Shown: positions 8,431 to 17,240 of the stretch, one piece after another | Numbering within the stretch: the stretch's first letter is position 1 | Layout of the letters: each line of letters opens with the position of its first letter | Source of the DNA: CAYQQU01 sp964419545 | Lineage (GTDB): Bacteria; Bacteroidota; Bacteroidia; Chitinophagales; Saprospiraceae | Assembly (NCBI GenBank): GCA_964419545.1 | Contig: CAYQQU010000010.1 | Span: forward strand, 1 to 64,000 | Length of the DNA: 64,000 bases | Direction: 5' to 3' | Notes under the pieces: model-generated | What the model was told of the DNA's origin: nothing | Database searches by the model: none | Seen by the model: the letters and a program-made list of their open reading frames with translations, nothing else | Made by a program: the position numbers and the translations under genes

Positions 8431-9624
8431 TTTACAAACCCACTCCACCTCCCGCCGTATCGACTCCGTCAGATCTACCTGCAACCCTTCCGGTAATACC
8501 TCCCAGGTATAGGTTTCCACTTCCAGATGCCCGGTAAAAGGTTCTGCTTTGAGCAGTTCCAGCACCTTGACGATCTCTTTTTGGGTGGAAGCAAGCAAGC
8601 CGTATTCCTCCACGAAGATAGGCACGTGAAAATGGGTGCGCCACTCCCGGAAGTCGGACCGGTCGAGGGCGTCGAGGGCCGGCGGCAGGTCGGGAAAAGC
8701 CTCCAGGCGCCCGTCGGCGGTGCGCGCCACCACCTGGTGCAGGTAGGTCGATTCGTTGAAGGGCGCCAGGGCGCGGCGTATCGGCTCCCGGTCGGCGACC
8801 TTTTCGGGCAGCCGTACTTTCAGGGCGGCGCTGATCTGCACCTTACCGATGGCGATGCCGGCCGACCGGAAAGCACCGATCGCTTCCGCGGGTGCTTCGT
8901 AGCCGACGGCAAAGTGACACACGTCGTAACAGAGGTTGACGTGGCGGCGGATAACGTCTTCGATCGCTCCGTCCGGCATTTTATCTTTGAAATATTCGCG
9001 CCCCCGCACCAGCAGCCGGTCGTTGAAAAAGGCGATGAATTCGGCGCTGTTCTCCAGGAGCCCGTCCGGTTCGGGCTCGATATCGAGGTGCAGCAGCCGG
9101 CCCTTTTCCTGGTGGAGGCGCCACAGGTGTTCCACTACCCGCAACACGTTTTCCGTAGCCTGGTCAAAGGCGTCGTCCCGCGCCGTCGCGCTCTTCAGCC
9201 ACGGCTTGTAGGAGAGCGGTGAAGTGGAGATGCCGCCGGTCACGCCTTCGGGCAGCAGTGCAGAGAGGATATCGAAAAGTCGAAGGGTATAGGCTGGTCG
9301 TTCGGGGCGGCGCCAGTCGGGAGCGTGTACCTGGTCTTTGACGACTTGCCGGTGAAAGCCGCCGTACGGGAAGCCGTTCATGGTGAAAACGTAGCAGTCG
9401 TTGTCCGACAGCCATTCCCGGAAAGCGGCCAGGGCCGCCGGTCGGCTCAGGCCGGCGCCGGCTTCGTTCGAGAGGCGGAGGCCGATGCCGAAGGGGCGGT
9501 CGGGCGCCAGGGCGTCCTTCAGCGGCGGAACGTACTGATGGAGGCTCTGCTCGACATCCGGCCAGGATTCGGCGGGGTGGATATTGGTGCAATAGGTCAG
9601 GTGTAGTTTCGGTTGGATCTGCAT
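8422..9624 (-). CDS. eboE: EboE, TIM-barrel metabolite-traffic protein (xylose isomerase-like fold)
   Basis: This 400-aa protein begins MQIQPKLHLTYCTNIHPAES, a hallmark of EboE. It continues as a sugar-phosphate isomerase/AP-endonuclease-2-like TIM barrel with candidate metal ligands in LHLDIEPEPDGLLEN, NLCYDVCHFAVGYE and HFHVPIFVEEYG. No enzymatic activity is established for the family. Its place between eboD and eboF matches ebo clusters in other phyla. The start lies 22 nt after the eboD stop, so the two should be co-transcribed. The last codons lie inside the GTGTGG tandem array, so changes in array length would alter the C-terminus or the stop position. Confidence 0.93.
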   Translation of the reverse strand: MQIQPKLHLTYCTNIHPAESWPDVEQSLHQYVPPLKDALAPDRPFGIGLRLSNEAGAGLSRPAALAAFREWLSDNDCYVFTMNGFPYGGFHRQVVKDQVHAPDWRRPERPAYTLRLFDILSALLPEGVTGGISTSPLSYKPWLKSATARDDAFDQATENVLRVVEHLWRLHQEKGRLLHLDIEPEPDGLLENSAEFIAFFNDRLLVRGREYFKDKMPDGAIEDVIRRHVNLCYDVCHFAVGYEAPAEAIGAFRSAGIAIGKVQISAALKVRLPEKVADREPIRRALAPFNESTYLHQVVARTADGRLEAFPDLPPALDALDRSDFREWRTHFHVPIFVEEYGLLASTQKEIVKVLELLKAEPFTGHLEVETYTWEVLPEGLQVDLTESIRREVEWVCKWV

Positions 9625-9646
9625 GCGCTTGTTTTTGGGGTTGGCG

Positions 9647-10825
9647 TCAAACCAAAGACCCGGCCGGGCGGGCGGCTTGCCGTTGTTTGAGCAGGCCGAC
9701 GGCGCGGCGCACCAGGTCGAGGTTCATCTCGTGCACTTCGCGGCCTTGTCCGATCTCTTCCAGCAGCATGATGGTGAGGCGTCCGCCGAGGTGTTCGCGA
9801 AACTCGTTGAGCCCGGCCGCCAGCTGCCATTCGCCCTGGCGTTCGGTTTCCAGTGCGGGAACGTAGAGGTCGAAACCGAGCTGCCGGATCAGTTCGATCA
9901 CTCGCTCGCAGGTGGCGGCGTCGATCAGCCCGATCAGATGCGAATAGGTGACGTCCAGCGCCAGGCCGATGGCCACTGCTTCGCCGTGGCGCAGCTGGTA
10001 GTCGGTCAGATGCTCCAGCTTGTGGGCAGCCCAGTGGCCGAAGTCGAGGGGGCGGGAAGAACCCAGCTCGAAAGGGTCGCCGCCGGCGATGTGTTCCAGA
10101 TGGAGGCGGGCGCATTCGTAAACCACCGTCTCCATAGCCTGCGGGTCGCGTTCGGCGAGGGCCTGGGCGTGCTGTTCGATAAAAGCAAAAAAGGCGGCGT
10201 CTTTCAGGAGGCTGACTTTGATGGCTTCGGAAACGCCTCCGATCCAGTCGCGGTGGTCGAGCGTAGCCAGAAAATCCAGGTCGTTGATCACGGCGGCGGG
10301 CGGAGCGAAGGTGCCGATGAAGTTCTTTTTGCCGAAAGCATTGATGGCGTTCTTGACGCCGACGCCCGAATCGTTCTGCGCCAGCACAGTGGTCGGCAGG
10401 CGGAGGTGCCGTACTCCGCGGTGGGCGATGGCGGCTGCGAAGCCGGCCATATCGAGCACGGCGCCGCCGCCCAGCGCAACGAGGTAAGAATGGCGGTCGA
10501 TGCCGTGCGTATCGATCGCCGCTACGAGAGCGTCGGCCCAGCGGCGGGTGTTTTTTACGGGTTCGCCGCCCGGTACTACGATGGGCTCCCCGCACAGGCG
10601 CCCGGCTTCGGCATGAGCGGCGAAATATTGGCGGATGTCGGACATCAGCTGCGGGTAGTGGGGCGGCAGACCGCCGTCGACGACAAACAATAACTTGGGC
10701 GGCGCCCCGCCGGAAAGGCGCCGCAGCTGGTCGGCGAGTATCGGATTGCCGGCCTGAAAGATGCCGCGGCTGAACAACACCTCGTATTGGAAAGGCACCT
10801 GGAATGTTTGTCTCAGTTTTTTCAT
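9647..10825 (-). CDS. eboD: EboD, 3-dehydroquinate-synthase-like enzyme
   Basis: This 392-aa protein belongs to the sugar-phosphate cyclase family (AroB and epi-valiolone synthase relatives). The nucleotide and catalytic region is clear: LVALGGGAVLDMAGFAAAIA, LPTTVLAQNDSGVGVKNAIN and FGKKNFIGTFAPPAAVINDL. Later metal-ligand histidines fall in FGHWAAHKLEHL and YQLRHGEAVAIGL. The ebo members are a separate branch and probably act on a substrate other than DAHP. I would not call it aroB, because the neighbours are ebo genes and no shikimate gene is nearby. It lies 30 nt downstream of eboC. Confidence 0.92.
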   Translation of the reverse strand: MKKLRQTFQVPFQYEVLFSRGIFQAGNPILADQLRRLSGGAPPKLLFVVDGGLPPHYPQLMSDIRQYFAAHAEAGRLCGEPIVVPGGEPVKNTRRWADALVAAIDTHGIDRHSYLVALGGGAVLDMAGFAAAIAHRGVRHLRLPTTVLAQNDSGVGVKNAINAFGKKNFIGTFAPPAAVINDLDFLATLDHRDWIGGVSEAIKVSLLKDAAFFAFIEQHAQALAERDPQAMETVVYECARLHLEHIAGGDPFELGSSRPLDFGHWAAHKLEHLTDYQLRHGEAVAIGLALDVTYSHLIGLIDAATCERVIELIRQLGFDLYVPALETERQGEWQLAAGLNEFREHLGGRLTIMLLEEIGQGREVHEMNLDLVRRAVGLLKQRQAARPAGSLV

Positions 10826-10855
10826 CGCGTTTGTTTTATTCGAATCCCCGGCAGG

Positions 10856-11755
10856 TCAGGTTACCGCAAAAGAGCGGGCCAGCCAGCGCGAGAGCGGCAA
10901 CAGCAATAATATCGTGAGGCCGTACAGCCAGCCGGCGAAGCCTACGGCCAGCGTGGCGTCCAGTACGATCAGGGCCAGGACGCCGGCCTTGACCGCCTTG
11001 CCGATGGCTGCGGGCTCTTTCGAGCGGATGGCCCGGCCCAGCGGCGGAAAGACGATGATGATGAACAATATCAGAAAGGGGATGCTCCGCTGCATGCTAT
11101 CCGCCGCCATCAGGTTCACCCAGGCTGCCAGCATAACCACCAGCAGGTAAAGGCCGAAGCCCAGCCACAAGCCGCGCTGGTTGCCGCCGTGCACTTCCCC
11201 GCGGCTCACTGTCGTGACGGCGCCGATGTATAGCACCGGGATCAGAGCGAGCCAGGGCGCGAAGGCGTTCAAAGGGAAAACGCTCATGCCCAGCAGCACG
11301 TTGAGCCCCCGGCAGGCGCCCATATTCAGCGGCCCCCAGAAGGCGTAGTGCTTGCCGTAAGCGTCGTAGACCACCGCGGCCAGTGCGGTGAGGCCGGCGA
11401 GGAACGCACTGCGCGGCGAGACGTTGGCGGCGGCAACTACCCCGCCGATCAGCAGGAAAATACCGAGCAGCGTACCCCCTTTTTCGCTGACCTTCCCACT
11501 GGGAATAGGGCGTTCCGGCCGTTCCACCCGGTCGAGCGCCGCATCGAAGACGTCGTTGAGGGTGACGCCGCCGCCGTACAGACCGACGGTTGCCAGCACC
11601 AGCCAGAATAGGTCTCCCAATTGGTCTATCTCCAGCCCGGATAAGCTGTAGTTCACCACCGCGCCCGCCGCCGCAAACCCCAGCAGAATATCGGCGATGG
11701 CGGTGAGGATGTTGGCCGGCCGGGTAAGGCGCACGTATGCCCAGAGATTGGTCAT
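10856..11755 (-). CDS. eboC: EboC, UbiA-family prenyltransferase-like membrane protein
   Basis: This 299-aa integral membrane protein has about eight or nine hydrophobic helices and the first UbiA aspartate motif, NDVFDAALDRVERPERPIPSG. The second is DAYGKHYAFWGPLNMGACRG. UbiA enzymes attach prenyl chains to aromatic acceptors at the membrane. In the ebo cluster the substrate is not known. The 180-nt gap between this start and the eboB stop is the only sizeable break in the cluster. It holds no convincing gene, only a short hairpin-capable stretch around 11819-11840, so an internal promoter or RNA-processing site could lie there. Confidence 0.92.
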   Translation of the reverse strand: MTNLWAYVRLTRPANILTAIADILLGFAAAGAVVNYSLSGLEIDQLGDLFWLVLATVGLYGGGVTLNDVFDAALDRVERPERPIPSGKVSEKGGTLLGIFLLIGGVVAAANVSPRSAFLAGLTALAAVVYDAYGKHYAFWGPLNMGACRGLNVLLGMSVFPLNAFAPWLALIPVLYIGAVTTVSRGEVHGGNQRGLWLGFGLYLLVVMLAAWVNLMAADSMQRSIPFLILFIIIVFPPLGRAIRSKEPAAIGKAVKAGVLALIVLDATLAVGFAGWLYGLTILLLLPLSRWLARSFAVT

Positions 11756-11935
11756 GGCTGAGAGGAGCTTTTCCGAATCAGGGAGAAAACGGACACGTAG
11801 TTAGCTGGACGGGTCAAGCGGGTTCGATCACCCGATCGCAGCAAGCCAAAGGCAAAGCACGGAGAACCCTTTTTCCATTCACCCCTGGTCCTTTCCCGAA
11901 AAGAAATGATCGTTGCCGAAGAATTAGCCATCCAC

Positions 11936-12856
11936 TTAGTTGATGATGATATTTGAATCTTTTTCGATGCGGGGAGTCTGACCACGCAACACCGAATTGC
12001 CCAGGAAAGTTTGGCTTTGGTCGACACCGTCGCTGTTCAGCCAGTGACTTTCCTGCATTTTTCCGCTCTGGCCGTAGGCGTCCAGGGCGTTCTGATAGCA
12101 GACTTTGATGATGTCGGTTTCGGCGATGCCTTGTTCGCGCATGAGGGCGGCGGTTTTGGGCACAGCCAGGGGATCGCTGATGCCCCAGTCGGCCGAGCTG
12201 TCGACGATGATGCGTTCCGATCCGTATTGGCGCACCACTTCCACCATGCGCTGGTTGCCCATTTTGGTGAAGGGATAGATGGTGAAGGCCGCCCAGAATC
12301 CGCGGTCGAGCACTTCCCTGACCGTCTCTTCGTTATTGTGGTCGATGACTACGGCGCCGGGAGGGAGGCCGTGTTCTTCGCAGACGTCCATGCTGCGGGA
12401 GGTGCCGCGCTTTTTATCGCGATGGGGCGTGTGGATCTGCACCGGCAGGTCGACTTCTTTGGCCAGTTCGAGCTGCTGACGGAAATATTTGTCTTCGGCT
12501 TCCGTCTGGTCGTCGTAACCGATCTCGCCGACGCCGACGACGTTTTCTTTGCCGACGAAGAGCGGCAACAGGTCCATCACTTCTTCGGCCAGGGCTTCGT
12601 TATTGGCTTCTTTGGAATTGAGGCCGATGGTGCAGTAGTGTTTAATGCCGAATTGGCTGGCCCGGAACGCTTCCCAGCCGACCAGGCTGCTGAAGTAGTC
12701 GCGGAAGCTGCCTGCCGTGGTGCGGGGCTGTCCCAGCCAGAAAGAAGGTTCGATGATGGCCACGATGCCGGCCTCGCGCATCGCCTGGTAGTCGTCGGTA
12801 GTGCGCGAAGTCATGTGGATATGGGGATCGATGATCATTTTCAGTTGCTCTGCCAT
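11936..12856 (-). CDS. eboB: EboB, TatD-family metal-dependent hydrolase
   Basis: This 306-aa amidohydrolase-fold protein has the metal motif near the N-terminus (IDPHIHMTSRT). It also has the bridging glutamate region VGEIGYDDQTEAEDKYF, the histidine in VQIHTPHRDKKRGTS and the late aspartate in IIVDSSADWGISDP. TatD proteins are usually nucleases or hydrolases, and the ebo branch has an unknown substrate. A start at M7 (12838, MIIDPHIHM) is also possible. It follows eboA by 30 nt. The position right after eboA is conserved in other ebo clusters, which supports the assignment more than the fold alone. Confidence 0.92.
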   Translation of the reverse strand: MAEQLKMIIDPHIHMTSRTTDDYQAMREAGIVAIIEPSFWLGQPRTTAGSFRDYFSSLVGWEAFRASQFGIKHYCTIGLNSKEANNEALAEEVMDLLPLFVGKENVVGVGEIGYDDQTEAEDKYFRQQLELAKEVDLPVQIHTPHRDKKRGTSRSMDVCEEHGLPPGAVVIDHNNEETVREVLDRGFWAAFTIYPFTKMGNQRMVEVVRQYGSERIIVDSSADWGISDPLAVPKTAALMREQGIAETDIIKVCYQNALDAYGQSGKMQESHWLNSDGVDQSQTFLGNSVLRGQTPRIEKDSNIIIN

Positions 12857-12886
12857 GTCGAGATATTTTTGTTGAAAAATTCGGGA

Positions 12887-13771
12887 TCACTTCTGCGCCC
12901 ACCATTCCCGGCCGAGGCTATCCCAGGTGAGGTCGCCCTGCTCGGTGGCGGCGGCCAGTGCGGGGTGTTCCTGCAACAGGGCGCGGGCTCCTTCGTGGGC
13001 GCTGTCGGCGCATACCAGGGCTGCGGCCTTGTGTTGTAATACGGAATCCGACTGAAATAGTTTTCGGATATCGGCCAGTAAGGTGTCGTTGAGGAAAGGA
13101 CCGACGGGGCGCCAGAATTCCGGGGAGACGACCCGCCCGGCCGACCAGCGCTCGTGGGCGTAGTCGGAGATGATCGTCGCCAGCCGTTCGTTGGCCCGTT
13201 CGGAGAGGCCGTAGATGCGCCAGATGGGGCGATCCATGAAGGCGGCTTTGAGCACCAGCTGGTTCCAGGCCCCTTCGTCGAGCTGCGCGGCGGGGTAGGG
13301 GTTGTCCAGGGCAATGGCGTCGAAGACGGCGGTGATGTTGGTGCGCACGCCTTCGGCCGCCCGTTTGCGGAAGCGTTCGGGATGGGCGGCGAAAGCCAGA
13401 AATTGGTATAGGGCCACCTGTTCGCCCATATCGGCGGTGAGGAACAGCTTTTCGAAGCGCTCGACATAGGCTTCGGCGGGCTCGGTGGGCAGGTGCAGCA
13501 ACAGCCAGGTCCGTGCGATCTGGTCGATCGTCCATTCCGGCCGGAAAAGCCAGGGGTGTGCGGCGGCTATCTCCGGATGATCGCCGGCCGCCGGCTGCAC
13601 TTTGGCTTTGCCCAGGTAGCGAGGCGCAGCGCCGAAGGTGAGGTAAAAGGAACGGTCTTTCGGATCGGCCTGGTACTCGGCGGTTTTTTGTTCCAGCCAC
13701 CGGCGGCCTTCGGAAGGGGCGTACGCCGTCAGCCACTGGTGGAAAAGTTGTTTCAGGGCTATCGCGTCCAT
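12887..13771 (-). CDS. eboA: EboA domain protein
   Basis: This 294-aa soluble protein has no known catalytic motif. The family is recognised by blocks such as FDAIALDNPYPAAQLDE, WNQLVLKAAFMDRPIW and RIYGLSERANERL. It looks mainly helical, with tryptophan-rich segments. The start is placed at the ATG at 13771 (MDAIALKQLF). The frame opens 21 codons earlier, but those residues look like read-through of the promoter region. It is the first gene of the minus-strand ebo operon and diverges from the aldolase at 13930, so the operon promoter should lie in 13772-13929. Its biochemical function is unknown. Confidence 0.92.
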   Translation of the reverse strand: MDAIALKQLFHQWLTAYAPSEGRRWLEQKTAEYQADPKDRSFYLTFGAAPRYLGKAKVQPAAGDHPEIAAAHPWLFRPEWTIDQIARTWLLLHLPTEPAEAYVERFEKLFLTADMGEQVALYQFLAFAAHPERFRKRAAEGVRTNITAVFDAIALDNPYPAAQLDEGAWNQLVLKAAFMDRPIWRIYGLSERANERLATIISDYAHERWSAGRVVSPEFWRPVGPFLNDTLLADIRKLFQSDSVLQHKAAALVCADSAHEGARALLQEHPALAAATEQGDLTWDSLGREWWAQK

Positions 13772-13929
13772 AGGAATACTGGGATTGCGGTTGATTAAAA
13801 GCCGAAAATAGCAATTCGGGAAGAATCGAACCACCTGGCTGGGTAAAGATTGTGCAAAATGTGGTGCATCTTGTGCCGGGTTAACCTCAAAAAAAAATTA
13901 TTTTTCTCGCACCATTTCAACTTCTGTCT

Positions 13930-14832
13930 ATGTCCAACCTACCCGACGGCGTCTTCGTCGCCACCCTCACCCCGCTCAACGCCGACCTCAGCGTCGACCA
14001 CGCGGCTTTATACGATCATTGCCGGTGGCTGCTGGCCGGCGGCGCCGACGGCGTGGCCCTGCTGGGTACTACGGGTGAAGCCAATTCCTTCAGCCTGGCC
14101 GAACGCCTGGAGGTGATCGAAAAACTGCTGAGCGCCGGCTTCCCCGGCGACCGCCTGATGGCAGGGACGGGCTGCTGCGCCCTGCCCGATACCGTCGACC
14201 TGACGCGGGCGGCCGTAAGCGGCGGCGCCGGCGGCGTGCTCCTGCTGCCGCCTTTTTACTATAAAGCCGTCAGCGACGACGGGCTGTTCCGGTATATGGA
14301 ACAACTCATCACATCGATGGCGGACGACCGCCTGAAAATTTACCTTTACCATTTTCCCAAAATGACGGGCGTGCCTTTTTCCAACGCTCTGGTCAAACGC
14401 CTGGTGAAGGCTTTCCCCGAGGCCGTAGTCGGCATGAAAGATTCCAGCGGCGATCCGGCGCACATGCAGGCGGTCTGCCGGGAATTGCCGGGCTTCCGAC
14501 TCTACGCCGGCGCCGAACGCTATCTGCTCGACGTGCTGGAAGCCGGCGGCGCCGGGTGTATTACCGCTACCACCAACGCTACCGCTCCGCTCGCCGCCGC
14601 CGTGTACCGGGCCTGGCGCGAAGGGCGCCCGGCAAGCGCGCTGCAGGAAAAGCTTACCGGCGCCCGGCTGGCTTTCGAAAGGGGTAGCTTCGTGCCCATC
14701 CTTAAACAGTTTTTCGCGCGGCGCACCGGTAATGACCAGTGGCTGTACTTGCGCCCCCCCAACGCCCTGCTGCCCGAAGAACGGATCAACGAGCTGTGGG
14801 ATGCCCTGCCGGAGGAGGTGAAAAAAAAGTGA
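13930..14832 (+). CDS. Dihydrodipicolinate synthase/N-acetylneuraminate lyase family aldolase
   Basis: This 300-aa protein is a class I TIM-barrel aldolase of the DapA/NanA superfamily. It shows the substrate loop LLGTTGEANS, the catalytic tyrosine Y140 in LYHFPKMTG and the Schiff-base lysine K170 in VVGMKDSSGDP. The motifs do not decide between lysine biosynthesis, sialic acid lyase and a 2-keto-3-deoxy sugar acid aldolase. YHFP in place of the YNVP common in DapA argues against housekeeping DapA. The gene is divergent from eboA with a shared 158-nt intergenic region, so joint regulation with the ebo operon is possible but unproven. Confidence 0.88.
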   Translation: MSNLPDGVFVATLTPLNADLSVDHAALYDHCRWLLAGGADGVALLGTTGEANSFSLAERLEVIEKLLSAGFPGDRLMAGTGCCALPDTVDLTRAAVSGGAGGVLLLPPFYYKAVSDDGLFRYMEQLITSMADDRLKIYLYHFPKMTGVPFSNALVKRLVKAFPEAVVGMKDSSGDPAHMQAVCRELPGFRLYAGAERYLLDVLEAGGAGCITATTNATAPLAAAVYRAWREGRPASALQEKLTGARLAFERGSFVPILKQFFARRTGNDQWLYLRPPNALLPEERINELWDALPEEVKKK

Positions 14833-15001
14833 ATTTTGTTTTTTGAAAAGGCTTGTGATTTCGGAGCTTCAACGAAAACTTTCCGCTTTTTAATGAACTG
14901 AAATATCATGAGCAGCAGGTGAACCGGAGAAGTTCATCCAAATCGTCAAAAAGCATTATGGACATAGGTTTATTGCCGTATTTTGCAGCTAATAAGGAAA
15001 C

Positions 15002-15066
15002 CTTACCCGGATAATTCATGGGTTCTTCGTCATGACGGTTGCCATGCCGGCGTTCGCACAGGAGGA
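15002..15066 (-). repeat. Dispersed ~66-bp repeat, copy B
   Basis: The minus strand of this segment aligns with 2704-2770 at about 80 percent identity over its whole length, ending in the CCGGGT block. Two copies in one window, in different orientations and contexts, point to a genome-wide family. Confidence 0.7.
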
Positions 15067-15126
15067 CGACACGGGGGCGCCTGCCCGTTCCAGACAGGTA
15101 TCCCAGATGCGGTGAAGATCACCCTT

Positions 15127-15149
15127 AGAGATGCTAACATAGCATCTCT
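15127..15149. repeat. Perfect short hairpin (10-bp arms, 3-nt loop)
   Basis: AGAGATGCTA at 15127-15136 is followed by ACA and then TAGCATCTCT at 15140-15149, an exact reverse complement. There is no T-tract on either side, so it is unlikely to be an ordinary terminator. It may be the tip of a miniature inverted-repeat element. Confidence 0.8.
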
Positions 15150-15218
15150 TAGTGGGGCAGAATGGCGGGCGCCAATAGATTAATCCAAAAATAATCCAGG
15201 CTAAAATCAACACCCGAC

Positions 15219-17237
15219 ATGTTTTTCCAACTCCACCGGACGGAAGGCAATCCACCCACTTTCCATTTTTCCTTGTTCTTGGATGATGAATCTATTGAGT
15301 TGGTCAGCCGGCCCTATCCTACTAAAGACGATTGCCTGGAAGGCGTCATTCAGGCCATCGCGGACCTGCGCGACCGCCAGGCTGAGTCAAACGACTTTTG
15401 GGTAGAACGGCAAGGCCAGTATTACATCGAAGTCAATAGCGAAGAGGAGGTCGCTATCGCTGTCAGCACCCAGTCTTTTCCCACCGAAGCCGAAGCGCAA
15501 GCAGGCATCGTTCAACTGCGCGCTGAGGCAGAGCAGGGTGAATTCGAGGGGGCGTTCCGGGATGAGGCCGCGGCTACTATGGCACGGCCATTGCACAGTG
15601 AAGTAGTGCGTACTTATGACTTTGATCTGGACGCCTCCGAATCGGTGGTGGTTTTTTCCAACGCCCTGCCCGCTGCGTTGCGCTTTCAGTTTTACCTGCT
15701 GGGCAAAGCCGATCAATATTTTTTTCTGTTCAAATCGCGCGAAGGCGGCGAGGAAACCAACTTCCTCTTCAGCCCGGCTTTTTCCAGCGAATCGAAGCGC
15801 AACCGTCATATCGGGATGGTGGTGAATAATGCAGGTAATCGCTTTCGGTATCGGGAGCATGAAGAAGCGTCGGGCTTCTATTTCACCCTCCACAGCCGCG
15901 GTAATGTCGAGCTGGCGCGCAGTCGTTATTTTACTTCGGAAGCGGAAATGAGAACCCTGATCAGCGCCTTCATCGCCGAAGCAGATTGGTGGGCCGAAAA
16001 TCTCGAAAGTTACTACGCGAAGAAACGCAGACAGATAACCTACGGCGCCGGCCGCTACGACCTGGAGCGTCAATCCACCACCGGCGTTTCGGGTTTTGAA
16101 AAATACGAAGCCGAACGCGAGGGCGCCAAACAGCACTTCTTTCTGCTGAACGGCGTCGGGGGCGCTGCGCTGCTCTTCAGCGAAGGGTATCGCATGGCCC
16201 GGGGGCGCGATAACGGCATTCGTTCCGTGATCCGCAATGCTATGATCGACGAACGCTTCCGCCTGAAAGAGGCGGACGGACAGTATTACTTCACATTGCT
16301 GGCCGGTAACCGGCAGGAGATTGGCCGCAGCCGCAATTTCGATACACCGGCAGCCGCCGCCGAAGCGATCCGCTGGATCCAGGCCAATGCGGCGCACTGG
16401 GCCGAAGCATACAGCGTCAACCTGGAGGCCGGCGGACGCTTCTCCAAGCGCGAGCGTATTAAATTGCTCATCGAAGAGCAACCGGTTGCCGCCGCCGTTA
16501 CACCAGCGGTTGACGAACCTAAAAGAAGCGGCTTTGCCGGCTGGCTTTGGCCCTTCGTTGCCGCCGTCCTGGCCATCCTGCTGCTGGCTGCGCTGCTGCG
16601 CAATTGTAACCGCACGGGCCAAGAAGGGGCATCCGAGGAACCGGCCGTCGTACGCGATACCGTAACCATCCGCGAAGGGGCCGATTTCGTAGCCTATTAC
16701 CGGGAAAACGCGCTATTGGTTTTACCGGATTCGGTAGCGGCCCCAGCTGGCACGCTCGTCGCCGCCGAAAAAGAATGGACGGATACCGGGTTGGACGCCG
16801 CTACCTTCAATTTCTGGATCGGATCGGCGGAAGGCCGCATCCTCCATTTTTTGAATGATCCTACTGCTACCGGCTCCCGCACCTTCATCCTGGAGCGGGT
16901 GAAATTTCCTCACAATTCGCCCAAGCTGAACAAAGGCGGGTTCCCGCAAACCTTTAACCTCCAGAACATCCTAAAAAGCTATCCCACCGTCAAGATCCGC
17001 TTCCACGGCTATATCGACCCCGGTGAGAACGACGAGTATACCGGCCCCTACGCCACCGGTACGGCCAGCCTGTCGATGCTGCGCGCCCGCTGCCTCTATC
17101 GCAAGATCGTGAAATGCGGTGTGCCGGCCAGCCAGATGTCCTTCGTCGGCCACGGCGCGGATCATCCCCTCCGAACAGGAAATACCGAGGAGGATAGGCG
17201 GGTGAATCGAAGGGTGGAGGTAGAGGTTTTTAAATAG
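15219..17237 (+). CDS. DUF1508-repeat, membrane-anchored OmpA-family protein
   Basis: This 672-aa protein has three parts. Residues 1-420 hold three pairs of DUF1508/YegP-like modules, for example FYFTLHSRGNVELARSRYF and YYFTLLAGNRQEIGRSRNF, each with a downstream helix. Residues about 441-463 are one membrane span (WLWPFVAAVLAILLLAALL). Residues about 555-672 are an OmpA-type peptidoglycan-binding domain ending VGHGADHPLRTGNTEEDRRV with the RRVEVEV terminus. There is no N-terminal signal peptide, so the DUF1508 part should be cytoplasmic and the OmpA domain periplasmic. It would then link the inner membrane to peptidoglycan. The function of the DUF1508 modules is not known. Confidence 0.82.
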   Translation: MFFQLHRTEGNPPTFHFSLFLDDESIELVSRPYPTKDDCLEGVIQAIADLRDRQAESNDFWVERQGQYYIEVNSEEEVAIAVSTQSFPTEAEAQAGIVQLRAEAEQGEFEGAFRDEAAATMARPLHSEVVRTYDFDLDASESVVVFSNALPAALRFQFYLLGKADQYFFLFKSREGGEETNFLFSPAFSSESKRNRHIGMVVNNAGNRFRYREHEEASGFYFTLHSRGNVELARSRYFTSEAEMRTLISAFIAEADWWAENLESYYAKKRRQITYGAGRYDLERQSTTGVSGFEKYEAEREGAKQHFFLLNGVGGAALLFSEGYRMARGRDNGIRSVIRNAMIDERFRLKEADGQYYFTLLAGNRQEIGRSRNFDTPAAAAEAIRWIQANAAHWAEAYSVNLEAGGRFSKRERIKLLIEEQPVAAAVTPAVDEPKRSGFAGWLWPFVAAVLAILLLAALLRNCNRTGQEGASEEPAVVRDTVTIREGADFVAYYRENALLVLPDSVAAPAGTLVAAEKEWTDTGLDAATFNFWIGSAEGRILHFLNDPTATGSRTFILERVKFPHNSPKLNKGGFPQTFNLQNILKSYPTVKIRFHGYIDPGENDEYTGPYATGTASLSMLRARCLYRKIVKCGVPASQMSFVGHGADHPLRTGNTEEDRRVNRRVEVEVFK

Positions 17238-17240
17238 TTT

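Larger units (their letters stand above)
14833..15218. other. 386-nt intergenic region with repeat remnants
   Basis: No gene is supported here. A 66-aa frame at 14983-15183 is translated repeat sequence. The region holds copy B of the dispersed repeat (15002-15066), a perfect short hairpin (15127-15149), and close to the next start a TAATCCAGGCTAAAAT stretch (about 15191-15207) akin to the CCGGG motif family. It looks like a landing site for small non-coding elements. Confidence 0.6.

Noticed and set aside
9647..10825. Calling this gene aroB (shikimate pathway)
   Set aside because: Its neighbours are all ebo genes in canonical order and no shikimate gene is near; the EboD branch is a better fit.
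11752..12027. 91-codon minus-strand ORF in the eboC-eboB gap
   Set aside because: It overlaps the eboB 3' end in another frame and has a composition unlike the neighbours.
15387..16622. 411-codon frame antisense to the DUF1508-OmpA gene
   Set aside because: No recognisable motif or credible start, and the sense strand has ordered domains; high GC makes long antisense frames common here. The same holds for 6001-6978, 24328-25479, 33351-34697 and 43671-45236.
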